A DNA stretch of 64,000 nucleotides from Pseudomonas sp. K2I15 (GCF_002204795.1 NZ_NIXO01000017.1:43374-107373); one strand, 5' to 3'. Counted from the first letter of the stretch, positions 28,245 to 37,758 are shown. Made by a program: numbers and translations. The notes: generated from the letters alone by a model not told the origin.

Positions 28245-30662
28245 TTAATCCGGCAGTTTGAACGCCAACACATAGTCACCCTGCTTGGTGCCCAGGGAAC
28301 CATGACCGCCGGCCATGACCAGCACGTACTGCTTGCCGTCTTTACCGGTGTAGGTCATTGGTGTGGTTTGCGCGCCTGCTGGCAGGCGGCCTTCCCACAA
28401 CTGCTTGCCGTTTTTCACGTCATAGGCACGCAGGTACTGGTCAAGCGTACCGCTGAGGAAGGACACGCCACCGGCCGTGGTGAACGTACCGCCCAGGCTT
28501 GGTACGCCCATGGTCAACGGAATTGGAACCGGCGAGCTGTCACGCACGGTGCCATTTTTGTGCATCCAGATGGTTTGGTGGTTGGTCAGGTCGACCGCGG
28601 CCACATAACCCCACGCCGGCGCCTGGCAGGGCAGGCCCAATGGCGACAGCATGGCTTCGAGGATCACGCCGTATGGCGCGCCTTTGTTCGGTTGCACGCC
28701 TTCGGTTTCGCTGACCCGTGGGCCTTGTTTGGCGATGTCGGCAGCCGGGATCAGTTTCGATTTGAACGCCATGTAGCTCGGGTTCACGAAAGCAATCTGG
28801 CGCACCGGGTCGACGGAAATGCCGCCCCAGTCGAATACGCCAAAGTTACCCGGGTAAACGATCGAACCTTGCAGCGATGGCGGGGTGAACGGACCGTCGT
28901 AGCGCATGGATTTGAAATCAATCCGGCACAGCATCTGGTCGAACGGTGTCACGCCCCACATGTCACGCTCCTTGAGGGGCGGTGGCATGAAGTTCAGGTC
29001 CGATTTCGGTTGGGTCGGCGCGGTGTGATCGCCGGCCACTGCGCCTTGCGGTACAGGGATTTCGTTGATCGGCACTACAGGCTGGCCGTTGGTACGGTCG
29101 ATTACATAGATGCTGCCTTGCTTGGTCGACGCCATCACCGCTTTTTTCACGCCGTCAGCGGTCTTGATGTCGATCAGCGAAGGCTGGCCGCCCACGTCCA
29201 TGTCCCAGAGGTCATGGTGAGTGAACTGGAAGGTCCACTTCACATGGCCGCTGTCGATGTCCAGGGCGGTGAGGCCGGCGCTGTACTTCTCGGAGTCCGG
29301 GGTACGGTCGCCGCCGTACTGGTCGGGCATCTGGTTACCCATCGGCAGGTAGAGCATGCCGAGTTTTTCATCGACGCTGAACATGGACCACATGTTCGGC
29401 GAGTTACGGGTGTAGGTCTTGCCCTCGGCCAACGGGGTGGTGTCGTCCGGGTTGCCACTGTCCCAGTTCCACACCAGCTTGCCGGTGTGCACGTCGAACG
29501 CGCGAATCACGCCGCTAGGCTCGTCGGTGGAGACGTTGTCGGTCACGTGACCGCCGATCACTACCAGGTTCTTGGTAACGGCCGGTGGCGAGGTGGAGTA
29601 GTAACCACCCGGGGCGAAGGTGCCGATGTTGGCACGCAGGTCGATCTGGCCTTTGTCACCAAAGTCTTCGCACATTTTGCCGGTGTCGGCGTTCAGGGCG
29701 ATCAGACGGGTGTCGGCGGTCGGTACGAAGATGCGTTTCGGGCAGGCGTTCGGCGCGACGGCCGCGCTGGCGCTGCCGGTCGGGCTCTGTGCGGAAGCGT
29801 AGACCGCGTCATCGTGATACGACACGCCACGGCAGGTCATGTGCGCCCAACCCTTGAAGTTGGCAGCACCTTCGCTGCTGATCTTCGGGTCGAAACGCCA
29901 GATTTCCTTGCCGGTGTCCGGGTCCAGGGCAATCACCTGGCTGTGCGGCGTGCACACGTAGAGCATGCCGTTGACTTTCAGCGGGGTGTTTTCCGCGGTG
30001 GTTTCACCGGGGTCGCCTGGGCCAGGAATGTCGCCCGTACGATACGTCCAGGCAGGCACCAGCTTGTGGGCGTTTTCCGGGGTGATCTGTGCCAGTGGCG
30101 AGTAACGGTCACCAAAGGCCGAACGGCCATAGGAGTTCCAGTCACCATCGGCCTGGGTTGGCGCAGCGCTGGCCATGCCCGGAACCGCATCGCGGTCCAG
30201 TTGGCCTTTCTTGACCATTGCACCCGGGTCGGTGAATTGGCTGGCCAAGGCAGCGGCGCCGGCCAGTACTACGGCCACGCTCAGCGCGCCAGTGCCCAGC
30301 GGCGAGGCTTGGCCACGCAGCAACGGACGGCGGAACCATGGAAGCAGCATGACGATGCCGAGGGCGAACAACAGGGCCAGGCGCGGCACCAGTTGCCACC
30401 AGTCCAGGCCGACTTCCCACAGCGCCCAGACGGTGCTGGCAAACAGCACCAGTGCGTACAAGCCCAGCGCCGCGCGGCGTGTCGCCAGCAGCAACAGGCC
30501 TGTGACGGTGATGCCGAGACCGGCCAGCAGGTAATACAGCGACCCGCCGAGCATGCTCAGCTTGATCCCCCCGGCCAACAAGGCCAGGCCCATTATCAGC
30601 AGCAAGATCCCCAGCAGCCTGGGCAGCAGGCGACTTGGACTTGAAGCACCATCAGTGCTCAT
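28245..30662 (-). CDS. gcd: Membrane-bound PQQ glucose dehydrogenase
   Basis: Gcd oxidises glucose to gluconate in the periplasm with PQQ and passes electrons to ubiquinone. The 805-aa product has five N-terminal membrane helices (to about residue 145), then a beta-propeller quinoprotein domain starting DWNSYGRSAFGDRYSPLAQI. Motifs include WAHMTCRGVSYHDD, DVGGQPSLID and YLRAYDVKNGKQLWEGRLPA. ATG 30662 follows GGAGA; the frame is open 15 codons further upstream. The neighbouring upstream gene is an OprB porin, so glucose entry and oxidation are encoded together. Confidence 0.96.
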   Translation of the reverse strand: MSTDGASSPSRLLPRLLGILLLIMGLALLAGGIKLSMLGGSLYYLLAGLGITVTGLLLLATRRAALGLYALVLFASTVWALWEVGLDWWQLVPRLALLFALGIVMLLPWFRRPLLRGQASPLGTGALSVAVVLAGAAALASQFTDPGAMVKKGQLDRDAVPGMASAAPTQADGDWNSYGRSAFGDRYSPLAQITPENAHKLVPAWTYRTGDIPGPGDPGETTAENTPLKVNGMLYVCTPHSQVIALDPDTGKEIWRFDPKISSEGAANFKGWAHMTCRGVSYHDDAVYASAQSPTGSASAAVAPNACPKRIFVPTADTRLIALNADTGKMCEDFGDKGQIDLRANIGTFAPGGYYSTSPPAVTKNLVVIGGHVTDNVSTDEPSGVIRAFDVHTGKLVWNWDSGNPDDTTPLAEGKTYTRNSPNMWSMFSVDEKLGMLYLPMGNQMPDQYGGDRTPDSEKYSAGLTALDIDSGHVKWTFQFTHHDLWDMDVGGQPSLIDIKTADGVKKAVMASTKQGSIYVIDRTNGQPVVPINEIPVPQGAVAGDHTAPTQPKSDLNFMPPPLKERDMWGVTPFDQMLCRIDFKSMRYDGPFTPPSLQGSIVYPGNFGVFDWGGISVDPVRQIAFVNPSYMAFKSKLIPAADIAKQGPRVSETEGVQPNKGAPYGVILEAMLSPLGLPCQAPAWGYVAAVDLTNHQTIWMHKNGTVRDSSPVPIPLTMGVPSLGGTFTTAGGVSFLSGTLDQYLRAYDVKNGKQLWEGRLPAGAQTTPMTYTGKDGKQYVLVMAGGHGSLGTKQGDYVLAFKLPD

Positions 30663-30762
30663 AGTGTGGTTCTCCGTTACGTTTTGAATTGATTGCGCAC
30701 AGTTCACTGTAGATGACGTTCCGGCGCAGGCTTGGTTCAGGGCAAATTAGGTTTATTCAGAA

Positions 30763-32100
30763 TCAGAACGAGCTTTGCAGCTTGATCCCGCCGATCAGCG
30801 CGTCATCTACCTGAGCCACAGCCCCGGGATGACGGATGTATTGCAGGTTCGGGCGCACGGTCAGCCAGTTCGTAACGTGCACGCCGTAATAGAGCTCGGC
30901 GCTGTATTCGGTGTGTTGCAGGGGCAGGTAGGCCGGGTCATCGAAGTCGAAGACGGCGCGGGCCTGGTTGCTCGCTTCTGCGTTCTTGCGATAGGCCGGG
31001 TTGACGTGCACCCGGGCCACGGCAAAGCCGATATCGTCCTTGGCGCGGGCGTCGAACAGGCCCTTGTAGACCAAGCCCGCCTGCACGTAGTTATCCACAG
31101 CGTTGGTTTTCTTGTCGTGCATCGTGCCGTTGGCGAACACGCTCAAGCCGCGGGAGTGGTCGCTGGCCAGGCTGGTGACTTGCTGCTGCACGCCCAGCCA
31201 CACCCCGTGTTTGCTGGAGGCGCTGCGATAGGCTTCGCCGCTGAGGGCCGCCGGCTGGTCGTTGCGGTCTTTATAGACATCGCTGGCCTTGGCGCTGCTG
31301 TAGTAATAACCGGCGCGGTATTCGCCCGGCAGGCCGTTGAGCGTGGGCGTCCACACCAGCTCAACCGGGAGCAGGGTACCTTGGGTGCCGCTGCCACTGA
31401 GCTTGAAGCCATTGCCGCGATCCAGGTTGGACGGGTTCTGCTCATAGGCGCCGACCTGGGCGTAAAGCTCGGGTGTCAGGTGATATTTGACCCGCAGTGC
31501 CCACTGGCTCACCGGCCAGTTGTACCAGATGCTGCCGACCCAGTTGCCGACCTGCGAGCCGCAGAACGCCAGGTTCTGGAAGTCGCAGGGGAAGCTGTTG
31601 AAGTCTTCGCCTTCGCCAAACCGCCCAGCCTTGATATCGAGCTTCTGGTCGAAGAATTTCTGCTGGTACCACATCTGCGTCAGGCGCCAGGTTTGGCCAC
31701 GGCCCCACACTTCCTGGGACGAGGTGAACCCGCCCACACGCGGGTCGTTGACCCGGTCGTTGGTGATGTTGTTGCCGCTGCGCTCGGTCACCGTCAACTG
31801 GAACTCGGCGTCGTGCCAGCCGAGGATCTTCTGCAGGTCCAGGTGCGTACCCAGGCCGAACTGATCGCTGTAGCGCGCGGTGCGGTCGTGGTCTGACCCC
31901 CCGTGCAGGTTGCTGCCCATCTCGCCGGTGTAGTCGAATTTGAAGTCGTAGCCTTGTTGAGACAGCGCTGTCCGAGTGCCGCCCAAATCACCCATCATCC
32001 ACGGTGATTCAGCGTCAAAGGCAGGCGCGGCCTGGGCACAGTTGATCAGGCCGAACGGTAACAGCACAGCGCACAGGCGCAGGTTTGGGAAAGCAGGCAT
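30763..32100 (-). CDS. oprB: Carbohydrate-selective porin OprB
   Basis: A 445-aa outer-membrane porin for glucose and related sugars. It has a signal peptide ending INCAQAAPA, and the mature start SPWMMGDLGGTRTALSQQG is the family signature. The rest is amphipathic beta strands, ending in phenylalanine (LQSSF) as needed for Bam insertion. I use ATG 32100; a TTG two codons upstream is possible. It lies 100 bases upstream of gcd on the same strand. A TGAAACGTTTCA palindrome lies about 107 bases upstream. Confidence 0.93.
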   Translation of the reverse strand: MPAFPNLRLCAVLLPFGLINCAQAAPAFDAESPWMMGDLGGTRTALSQQGYDFKFDYTGEMGSNLHGGSDHDRTARYSDQFGLGTHLDLQKILGWHDAEFQLTVTERSGNNITNDRVNDPRVGGFTSSQEVWGRGQTWRLTQMWYQQKFFDQKLDIKAGRFGEGEDFNSFPCDFQNLAFCGSQVGNWVGSIWYNWPVSQWALRVKYHLTPELYAQVGAYEQNPSNLDRGNGFKLSGSGTQGTLLPVELVWTPTLNGLPGEYRAGYYYSSAKASDVYKDRNDQPAALSGEAYRSASSKHGVWLGVQQQVTSLASDHSRGLSVFANGTMHDKKTNAVDNYVQAGLVYKGLFDARAKDDIGFAVARVHVNPAYRKNAEASNQARAVFDFDDPAYLPLQHTEYSAELYYGVHVTNWLTVRPNLQYIRHPGAVAQVDDALIGGIKLQSSF

Positions 32101-32206
32101 AGGCAAAATGGAGTCTTAATATTTTATGGTTTTGAAACGCCAACAGCGGCCTGGCGCGTTCGCACAAAGGCGTTGAACACGGGCAGTCGATGGTTTGATG
32201 GAGTGA

Positions 32207-32218
32207 TGAAACGTTTCA
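32207..32218. promoter_or_regulatory. Perfect palindrome TGAAACGTTTCA, LacI-type operator candidate
   Basis: A 12-bp perfect palindrome with the central CG and flanking TGAAA/TTTCA of LacI/GalR-family operators such as Cra/FruR. It is 107 bases upstream of oprB in a non-coding stretch (32101-32393) that holds nothing else I can name. A carbon-source regulator acting on oprB-gcd is plausible. Confidence 0.5.
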
Positions 32219-32393
32219 GTTTGTTGCTAACAAGGATAAAGCCCTGACGCGGGGAGAGAAAGGGCTAAACGGAAGATGGATTCTTTCGGATTTGGTAATA
32301 GTAGGCTGGATCGTCGGATTTGGTATCAAACTGTCCATTGGTTTGTGTTTGAGAGCGTGGTTATCTGCGTCACCAAAACGGATGGGGGTCGAC

Positions 32394-32663
32394 ATGGAGT
32401 GCGACAGCAACGCGGGTGAGGCAAAGGTCATAACGGTTGGCGATTTGATACTTATTCTTGGCCATTACCACAGTGCAATTTCCAGACTGGGTTCCGGGAT
32501 CATTAGTTTGTCCGGTGCGCTGAAACACAGTGAAAATGCCGAAGTGAAAGAGGCGGCAGATGATGCTTGGTTAAAGCTGAATGAGTTTATCGATTACATG
32601 GACAGCGTCGCCGATGATTTAAACGCGTTGGCCAAGGACGAGGGCATCCCAAATGGCGAATGA
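32394..32663 (+). CDS. Small helical protein, unknown
   Basis: An 89-aa protein I do not recognise. It has a predicted helical core (VGDLILILGHYHSAISRLGS, then KEAADDAWLKLNEFIDYMDS) and an acidic C-terminus. GGGGG at 32384-32388 supports ATG 32394; an ATG at 32382 and an open frame from 32292 are alternatives with poor ribosome sites. It overlaps the next gene by 11 bases, so the two are coupled. Base composition is visibly AT-richer than the neighbours, suggesting acquisition. Confidence 0.6.
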   Translation: MECDSNAGEAKVITVGDLILILGHYHSAISRLGSGIISLSGALKHSENAEVKEAADDAWLKLNEFIDYMDSVADDLNALAKDEGIPNGE

Positions 32664-33048
32664 CCTCAAGAATAATGTGAGCTATCTTCGCCACGAGTAT
32701 CGTCAAGCCTCATCACCCGAGAGTACCCGCAAAGGCGGTGGAGGCAGCGGAGGAGGAAACGACTTGGAAAAGCGTATTGATACGATTGAAAAAACACTCC
32801 CTGATATACGTGATCGGCTTTCGCGAGTAGAGACGAAGCTCGATGGCATAAAAGAACAGATGGTGACCAAGGCTGACCTGATCGCCACAAGGGCCGAGTT
32901 TCGTGAAGACACGTCAGGGCTGCGTCTTGAGATCGCCAATTTCAGGACAGACATGCAGTCAATGGAAACCCGTGTCCTAAAATGGTTTGTTGGAACCGCG
33001 GGCGTTCTGTCTGCCATTGCATTTGGCGTTGCTCGACTCGTCCACTGA
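32653..33048 (+). CDS. Coiled-coil protein with C-terminal membrane anchor
   Basis: A 131-aa protein with a Gly/Ser linker (KGGGGSGGGND, about residues 27-37), a heptad-like coiled coil (LEKRIDTIEKTLPDIRDRLS onward) and a C-terminal membrane helix (FVGTAGVLSAIAFGVARLVH). The pattern resembles Bdr/DUF1640 or XhlA-like membrane-anchored proteins. It is translated from within the end of the previous gene and followed by a strong terminator, so the pair is a self-contained unit. Function is unknown; an immunity or defence role is speculation. Confidence 0.65.
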   Translation: MANDLKNNVSYLRHEYRQASSPESTRKGGGGSGGGNDLEKRIDTIEKTLPDIRDRLSRVETKLDGIKEQMVTKADLIATRAEFREDTSGLRLEIANFRTDMQSMETRVLKWFVGTAGVLSAIAFGVARLVH

Positions 33049-33061
33049 CACCTTCCGTTCG

Positions 33062-33087
33062 AAGCCCGGCTCCCCGCCGGGCTTTTT
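33062..33087 (+). terminator. Terminator after the small two-gene module
   Basis: AAGCCCGGC and GCCGGGCTT pair around TCCCC and are followed by a T run. It may also serve the convergent aminotransferase. Confidence 0.9.
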
Positions 33088-33092
33088 GGTTT

Positions 33093-34343
33093 CTAAGCCA
33101 GCTTCGCCAAACACCCCTCAAGAATATCCAGCCCTTCCTCCAGCACCGCCGCCTCAATCGTCAACGGCGCCAGCAGCCGGATGATGTGCCGCGATTTGCC
33201 ACTGGGCATCAGCAGCAAACCCGCGTCGCGGGCCAGGGCCAGCAGTTGGGTCAATTGTTGTGGTGCCGGGCGGCCGTCGGCGTGGGCCAGTTCGATACCG
33301 CGCATGGCACCCACGCCGGTCAAGCGGCCGAGATACGGGCAGAGCTTTTTCGAACGCCACGATTCATAACGGCTGACGATGGCTTCTTCCTGCTGCGCCC
33401 CCCAACGTTTCAGGTGCTCATCAGTCATTTCATCCAGGGTGGCCAACGCCGCGGCGCAGGCAATCGGGTTGCCGGAGTAGGTGCCGCCCAGGCCGCCTTT
33501 GGGCAGGTTGTCGAGCAACGATTTACGACCCACCACTGCCCCCAGCGGCACACCGCCAGCGATGCTTTTGCCCAGCAGAATCAGGTCCGGCTCGATCCCC
33601 AAGCGAGAGAAGGCAAAGCGCTGGCCGGTACGACCGAAGCCGGACTGGATTTCGTCAGCAATCAGCAGGATGTTTTTCTCGTCGCAGAAGCGTCGCAGGG
33701 CCAGGGCGAATTCGACGTCGAGGGTCAGGAAGCCACCTTCGCCCTGCACCGGTTCGATGATGAAACAGGCCACGTCGTCGACGTCGATTTCCACGCTGAA
33801 CAGGCGGTCCATCGCCTTGAGTGCTTCGGCGCAGGTCACACCGTTGTCGCGGCTGGGGTACGGCAGGTGGAACACCGGCCCCGGCAGCACGCCGACTTTT
33901 TGCTTGTAGGGTGCGACCTTGCCATTGAGGTTCAAGGTGGCCAGCGTGCGCCCGTGAAACGCACCGTCAAAGGCAATCACAGCGGTGCGGCCAGTGGCGC
34001 CCCGGACGATTTTCAAGGCGTTTTCCGCCGCTTCCGCACCACTGTTGGTAAGCATGCCGCTGACTGGGTAATCCACCGGGATGAACGCGGTGAGACGGTC
34101 CATCAATTCGATGTAGGGCGCGTGAGGTGCGGCGTTGAAGGCGTAGTGGGTGAGCTTCGTTGCCTGCTCACGAATCGCCTCGACCACACGCGGGTGGCAG
34201 TGCCCCAGGTTGAGCACGCCGATGCCGCCGACGAAATCGATGTAGCGCTTGCCCGTGGTGTCCCAGACTTCGGCGTTCTTGCCATGGCTGAGGCTGATGG
34301 GGTGGACGATGGAAATCGACTGGCTGATGGTTTCGCGGCTCAT
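33093..34343 (-). CDS. Class III aminotransferase, GabT-like
   Basis: A 416-aa PLP-dependent omega-amino acid aminotransferase. Visible motifs are [60 protein letters not shown] and the PLP lysine in LLGKSIAGGVPLGAVVG. It resembles 4-aminobutyrate or 5-aminovalerate aminotransferases. ATG 34343 gives MSRETISQSIS. A LysR gene lies upstream on the same strand, and an amino-acid-binding protein beyond it, so substrate uptake and transamination may be linked. Confidence 0.87.
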   Translation of the reverse strand: MSRETISQSISIVHPISLSHGKNAEVWDTTGKRYIDFVGGIGVLNLGHCHPRVVEAIREQATKLTHYAFNAAPHAPYIELMDRLTAFIPVDYPVSGMLTNSGAEAAENALKIVRGATGRTAVIAFDGAFHGRTLATLNLNGKVAPYKQKVGVLPGPVFHLPYPSRDNGVTCAEALKAMDRLFSVEIDVDDVACFIIEPVQGEGGFLTLDVEFALALRRFCDEKNILLIADEIQSGFGRTGQRFAFSRLGIEPDLILLGKSIAGGVPLGAVVGRKSLLDNLPKGGLGGTYSGNPIACAAALATLDEMTDEHLKRWGAQQEEAIVSRYESWRSKKLCPYLGRLTGVGAMRGIELAHADGRPAPQQLTQLLALARDAGLLLMPSGKSRHIIRLLAPLTIEAAVLEEGLDILEGCLAKLA

Positions 34344-34432
34344 GGATCCGGGACTCAAGAATGGGAGGCGTCCTTTTATCTAAGCCGTGAGCCGCCTTGC
34401 CCCGCAAACGAAATAAAGTCGCCGGGTCATTA

Positions 34433-35326
34433 TTAAAAGTCGGGATGTGCTGCGACGTACTCCACCATCCAGTTCAAAAACGCCTTCACTTTTGGAATTT
34501 CCCCGGCATGTTCGGCATGGGCGATAAAGTGCGCGCCGGCGCTGGGCATCGTGTAATCCCAGGGGATCATCAGGCTGCCGTTCGCCAATTCCTCTGCCAC
34601 CAGGTACTGCGGCACCAGCGCCACGCCATACCCTGATTGCGCCGCGCGGATGCACATGTAGAACGTATCAAAACGCGGGCCGTGGTAACTGTTTTGCGAG
34701 TGCAGGCCCTGTTCCAGGAACCACTCGTGCCAGGCCTCAGGGCGCGAGGTGCATTGCAGCAACGTGTGGCGGGACGAGGCGTCGCTGCCAGCGGCGACAA
34801 ACCCGGGTGCGCACACCGGCACCACGGCTTCGCGAAACAACTCGATGCAGGTTGCCCCCGGCCACGATCCCTGGCCGAAGAAAAACGCGATGTCAGCCTT
34901 GGCCTGCAACACGTCGAACGGCTCCAGTTCATTGCGCACATCCAGATGGATATTGGGGTGCAGCGCGGCAAAATCCTTGAGCTTGGGCACCAGCCAGCGG
35001 TCACCGAAGGTCGGCTGGGTGGCGATGCGCAGCACTTCGGTTTCACCGCCGTAGGTCAGGATGTAGCGGCTGGAAATATCCACCTGGTTGAGGATCTTGC
35101 GCACCTCCGCAAGGTACAGCGAGCCCGCCGGCGACAGGTACAAACGCTGGCGCACCCGCTGGAACAGCGGGTGGCAGAGCATTTCTTCCAGCTGCGCCAC
35201 CTGCTTGCTCACAGCGCTCTGGGTCAGGTGCAGCTCTTCGGCAGCGCGGGTAAAACTCAGGTGGCGGGCGGCGGCTTCGAAGCACTGCAGGGCAGTCATC
35301 GAAGGGGTCAAGCGTTTTGAGATCAC
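34433..35326 (-). CDS. LysR-family regulator, GcvA-like
   Basis: A 297-aa LysR-type regulator. The winged HTH (TALQCFEAAARHLSFTRAAE, LTQSAVSKQVAQLEEML) is at residues 11-50, and an effector-binding domain follows. The N-terminus and YGVALVPQYLVAEELANGSL region are of the GcvA/TrpI type. It is divergent from the AapJ-like gene (169 bases) and 89 bases upstream of the aminotransferase, so either or both could be targets. Confidence 0.9.
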   Translation of the reverse strand: MISKRLTPSMTALQCFEAAARHLSFTRAAEELHLTQSAVSKQVAQLEEMLCHPLFQRVRQRLYLSPAGSLYLAEVRKILNQVDISSRYILTYGGETEVLRIATQPTFGDRWLVPKLKDFAALHPNIHLDVRNELEPFDVLQAKADIAFFFGQGSWPGATCIELFREAVVPVCAPGFVAAGSDASSRHTLLQCTSRPEAWHEWFLEQGLHSQNSYHGPRFDTFYMCIRAAQSGYGVALVPQYLVAEELANGSLMIPWDYTMPSAGAHFIAHAEHAGEIPKVKAFLNWMVEYVAAHPDF

Positions 35327-35494
35327 GGGATCGCAGATCCTTTCAAATAGCCGAGTTCATTCCAAATCGGAAGGAGCCTAAGCCTAAACGTCGTTTGTGG
35401 CCAAGGTGTAAAGCCGTTGATACTGACCGGCAACACTATAAACCGGCGCGGGTTTGCGGCGCCGAATAATAAAGAACGACAGGGAGCGCCTTGC

Positions 35495-36523
35495 ATGAAG
35501 AACATGAAAACCACGCTGGCGGCACTCACCGCCGCCGCAGTATTGGGGTTGGCCGGAACTGCGCACGCGGGCGCGACGCTGGATGCGATCCAGAAGAAGG
35601 GCTTTATCCAGTGCGGCGTCAGCGACGGCTTGCCGGGCTTCGGCGTGCCGGATGCCAACGGCAAGATGACCGGCATCGATGTGGACGTGTGCCACGCCGT
35701 CGCGGCGGCGCTGTTCGGTGATGCGTCGAAAGTGAAGTTCAGCCAGTTGACCGCCAAGGAGCGTTTCACCGCGCTGCAGTCCGGCGAGATCGACCTGATC
35801 TCCCGCAACACCACCTGGACCAGTTCCCGCGACGCGGGCATGGGCATGGTATTCACCGGTGTTACTTACTACGACGGCATCGGTTTTCTGGTGAACACCA
35901 AACTGGGCGTCAAGAGCGCCAAGGACCTGGACGGCGCAACCATCTGCATCCAGGCCGGCACCACCACCGAGCTGAACGTCTCGGACTACTTCCGCTCCAA
36001 CAGCCTGAAGTACACGCCGATCACCTTCGACACTGCCGATGAAAGCGCCAAGGGCCTCGAAGCCGGCCGCTGCGACGTGCTGACCACCGACCAGTCGGGC
36101 CTGTATGCGCAGCGAATCAAGATGGCTCACCCAGATGAATTCGTAGTATTGCCGGAGGTGATTTCCAAGGAACCGTTGGGCCCGCTGGTACGCAAGGGCG
36201 ATGACGAGTGGTTCAGCATCGTCAAGTGGACCCTGTTCGCCATGCTCAATGCCGAGGAGATGGGCATCACCTCGCAGAACGTCGAAGAGCAGGCCAAGTC
36301 CACCAAGAACCCTGATGTTGCCCGCCTGCTGGGCGCCGACGGCGACTACGGCAAGGACCTGAAACTGCGCAAGGACTGGGTGGTGCAGATCGTCAAGCAA
36401 GTGGGCAACTACAGCGAAGTGTTCGAGCGCAATATCGGCCAGGGCAGTGTGCTGAAGATCAAGCGCGGCCTCAACGCCCTGTGGAGCAACGGCGGCATCC
36501 AGTACGCGCCGCCGATTCGCTGA
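35495..36523 (+). CDS. Amino-acid ABC transporter substrate-binding protein, AapJ-like
   Basis: A 342-aa periplasmic binding protein with a signal peptide ending GLAGTAHA. Its mature start GATLDAIQKKGFIQCGVSDG is typical of general L-amino acid binding protein AapJ/BztA. SRNTTWTSSRDAGMGMVFTG and LEAGRCDVLTTDQSGLYA agree. No AapQMP permease or ATPase follows; the next gene is convergent. It is therefore an orphan that probably works with permeases encoded elsewhere. ATG 35495 is preceded by AGGGAG. Confidence 0.88.
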   Translation: MKNMKTTLAALTAAAVLGLAGTAHAGATLDAIQKKGFIQCGVSDGLPGFGVPDANGKMTGIDVDVCHAVAAALFGDASKVKFSQLTAKERFTALQSGEIDLISRNTTWTSSRDAGMGMVFTGVTYYDGIGFLVNTKLGVKSAKDLDGATICIQAGTTTELNVSDYFRSNSLKYTPITFDTADESAKGLEAGRCDVLTTDQSGLYAQRIKMAHPDEFVVLPEVISKEPLGPLVRKGDDEWFSIVKWTLFAMLNAEEMGITSQNVEEQAKSTKNPDVARLLGADGDYGKDLKLRKDWVVQIVKQVGNYSEVFERNIGQGSVLKIKRGLNALWSNGGIQYAPPIR

Positions 36524-36527
36524 GGCT

Positions 36528-37541
36528 TCACGAAGAGACCGTGTCCTTGCCCGCCGCCTTGGAGCGGTACAACGCCTGATCGGCCCTGGCCATCAGGCTT
36601 GCGGGTGACTCTTCGTTGCTTCGCTCGACCACGCCCAGGCTCAACGTCACCTTGAAGTTGCCCACCGCGGGCAAGTCCTTGAGCGCACAGCGCATCCGCT
36701 CGGCCAGTTCCCGCGCGGTTTCCAACGTGCTTTTGGGCACGATTACCATGAACTCATCGCCGCCCCAGCCGGCCAGCAAGTCGCCATGGCGAATGCAGGC
36801 TTCCAGGCATTCCACCACGCGCACCAGGGTTTCATCACCGACGGCGTGGCCGTGCTGGTCGTTGATGGGCTTGAAGTCATCAATATCCATGGCGATCAGC
36901 GACAGCGGCAGGCGAAACCGTTGGGCGCGATCGCACTCTTCCAGCAGGGCGCGCTCCAGGCGGTAACGATTGGCCACGCGGGTCAAGGCATCGCGTTCGG
37001 CCAGGGAGCGGTTTTCGTCGAGTTGCAACTGCAGTTGCTGATTGACCCGCGACAGCTCGCGCGTGCGCTCGGCCACCAGGGCTTCGAGGGATTGGTTGCG
37101 TCGCTCCAGTTGCTCTATGGATTGCTTGCGCGCCTGGATGCTGCGATGTGCACCGAGCATGCGCGCCACTGAGCCGTCGTCGTTACGGGCGATCACGTAG
37201 CCGCGGTCTTCGATCCACAGGTAGGAGCCGTCTTTCTTGCGGCAGCGGTATTCGGCTTGATAGTGAGTGGTGCGGCGGTTGATGTAGTTATCAAACAGCA
37301 CCATGACCTGCGGGTAGTCCTCGGGATGGATCACGTTTTCCCAGGTGAATACGCTGTTTTCCAGGGAGTGGTGGGCATACCCGAGCATTTCGTACCAGCC
37401 GGGGTTGCGATAGACGAACCCGGTGTTGGCGTTCCAGTCCCAGATCCCGTCGCTGACCAGCTCCATGATGGCGTGCAGCATGTCGGCGTTAAGGTCGCAA
37501 AAGTCGCTCCTAGACGGCTCGCTGGCGAATGTATCGTTCAT
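36528..37541 (-). CDS. PAS-GGDEF diguanylate cyclase
   Basis: A 337-aa cytoplasmic protein with an N-terminal PAS domain of the PAS_3 type (about residues 24-137, ending WIEDRGYVIARNDDGSVARM), a coiled-coil linker, and a C-terminal GGDEF domain. The active-site motif WGGDEF is intact, and RHGD five residues before it forms a product-inhibition I-site. It should make c-di-GMP, opposing the EAL protein at 25792-28182. It is monocistronic; its stop is 4 bases from the convergent AapJ-like gene. Confidence 0.9.
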   Translation of the reverse strand: MNDTFASEPSRSDFCDLNADMLHAIMELVSDGIWDWNANTGFVYRNPGWYEMLGYAHHSLENSVFTWENVIHPEDYPQVMVLFDNYINRRTTHYQAEYRCRKKDGSYLWIEDRGYVIARNDDGSVARMLGAHRSIQARKQSIEQLERRNQSLEALVAERTRELSRVNQQLQLQLDENRSLAERDALTRVANRYRLERALLEECDRAQRFRLPLSLIAMDIDDFKPINDQHGHAVGDETLVRVVECLEACIRHGDLLAGWGGDEFMVIVPKSTLETARELAERMRCALKDLPAVGNFKVTLSLGVVERSNEESPASLMARADQALYRSKAAGKDTVSS

Positions 37542-37683
37542 TGCGCGCTCCCTGCGTGAACTGGCCGTGATGGCCAGTCAAAGTTGACGCCGATACTCCG
37601 TGGCTGGCGATACTTTACAACGGCGCTTTGGCGCTTAGAAAGGGGGGCGTTGCTAGAGGTGGGGTGACTGATGTTCAAGAGCG

Positions 37684-37711
37684 GGTTGTGGTGAGCCCGC
37701 TCACCACAACC
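37684..37711. terminator. Perfect hairpin after the ABM-domain gene
   Basis: GGTTGTGGTGAGC and GCTCACCACAACC form a 13-bp perfect stem with a 2-base loop. No T run follows. It lies in the 217-base gap between the leftward ABM gene and the cyclase gene, so it marks the left edge of the accessory cluster. Confidence 0.55.
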
Positions 37712-37758
37712 ACCGACAATACATTTCTCGCCCTTGTGCAGTTGACGAGAATACGGCG

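Noticed and set aside
28302..30644. A 780-codon open frame on the plus strand opposite gcd
   Set aside because: It is the antisense shadow of a well-identified high-GC gene, and its translation is rich in Arg/His/Gly without domain features.
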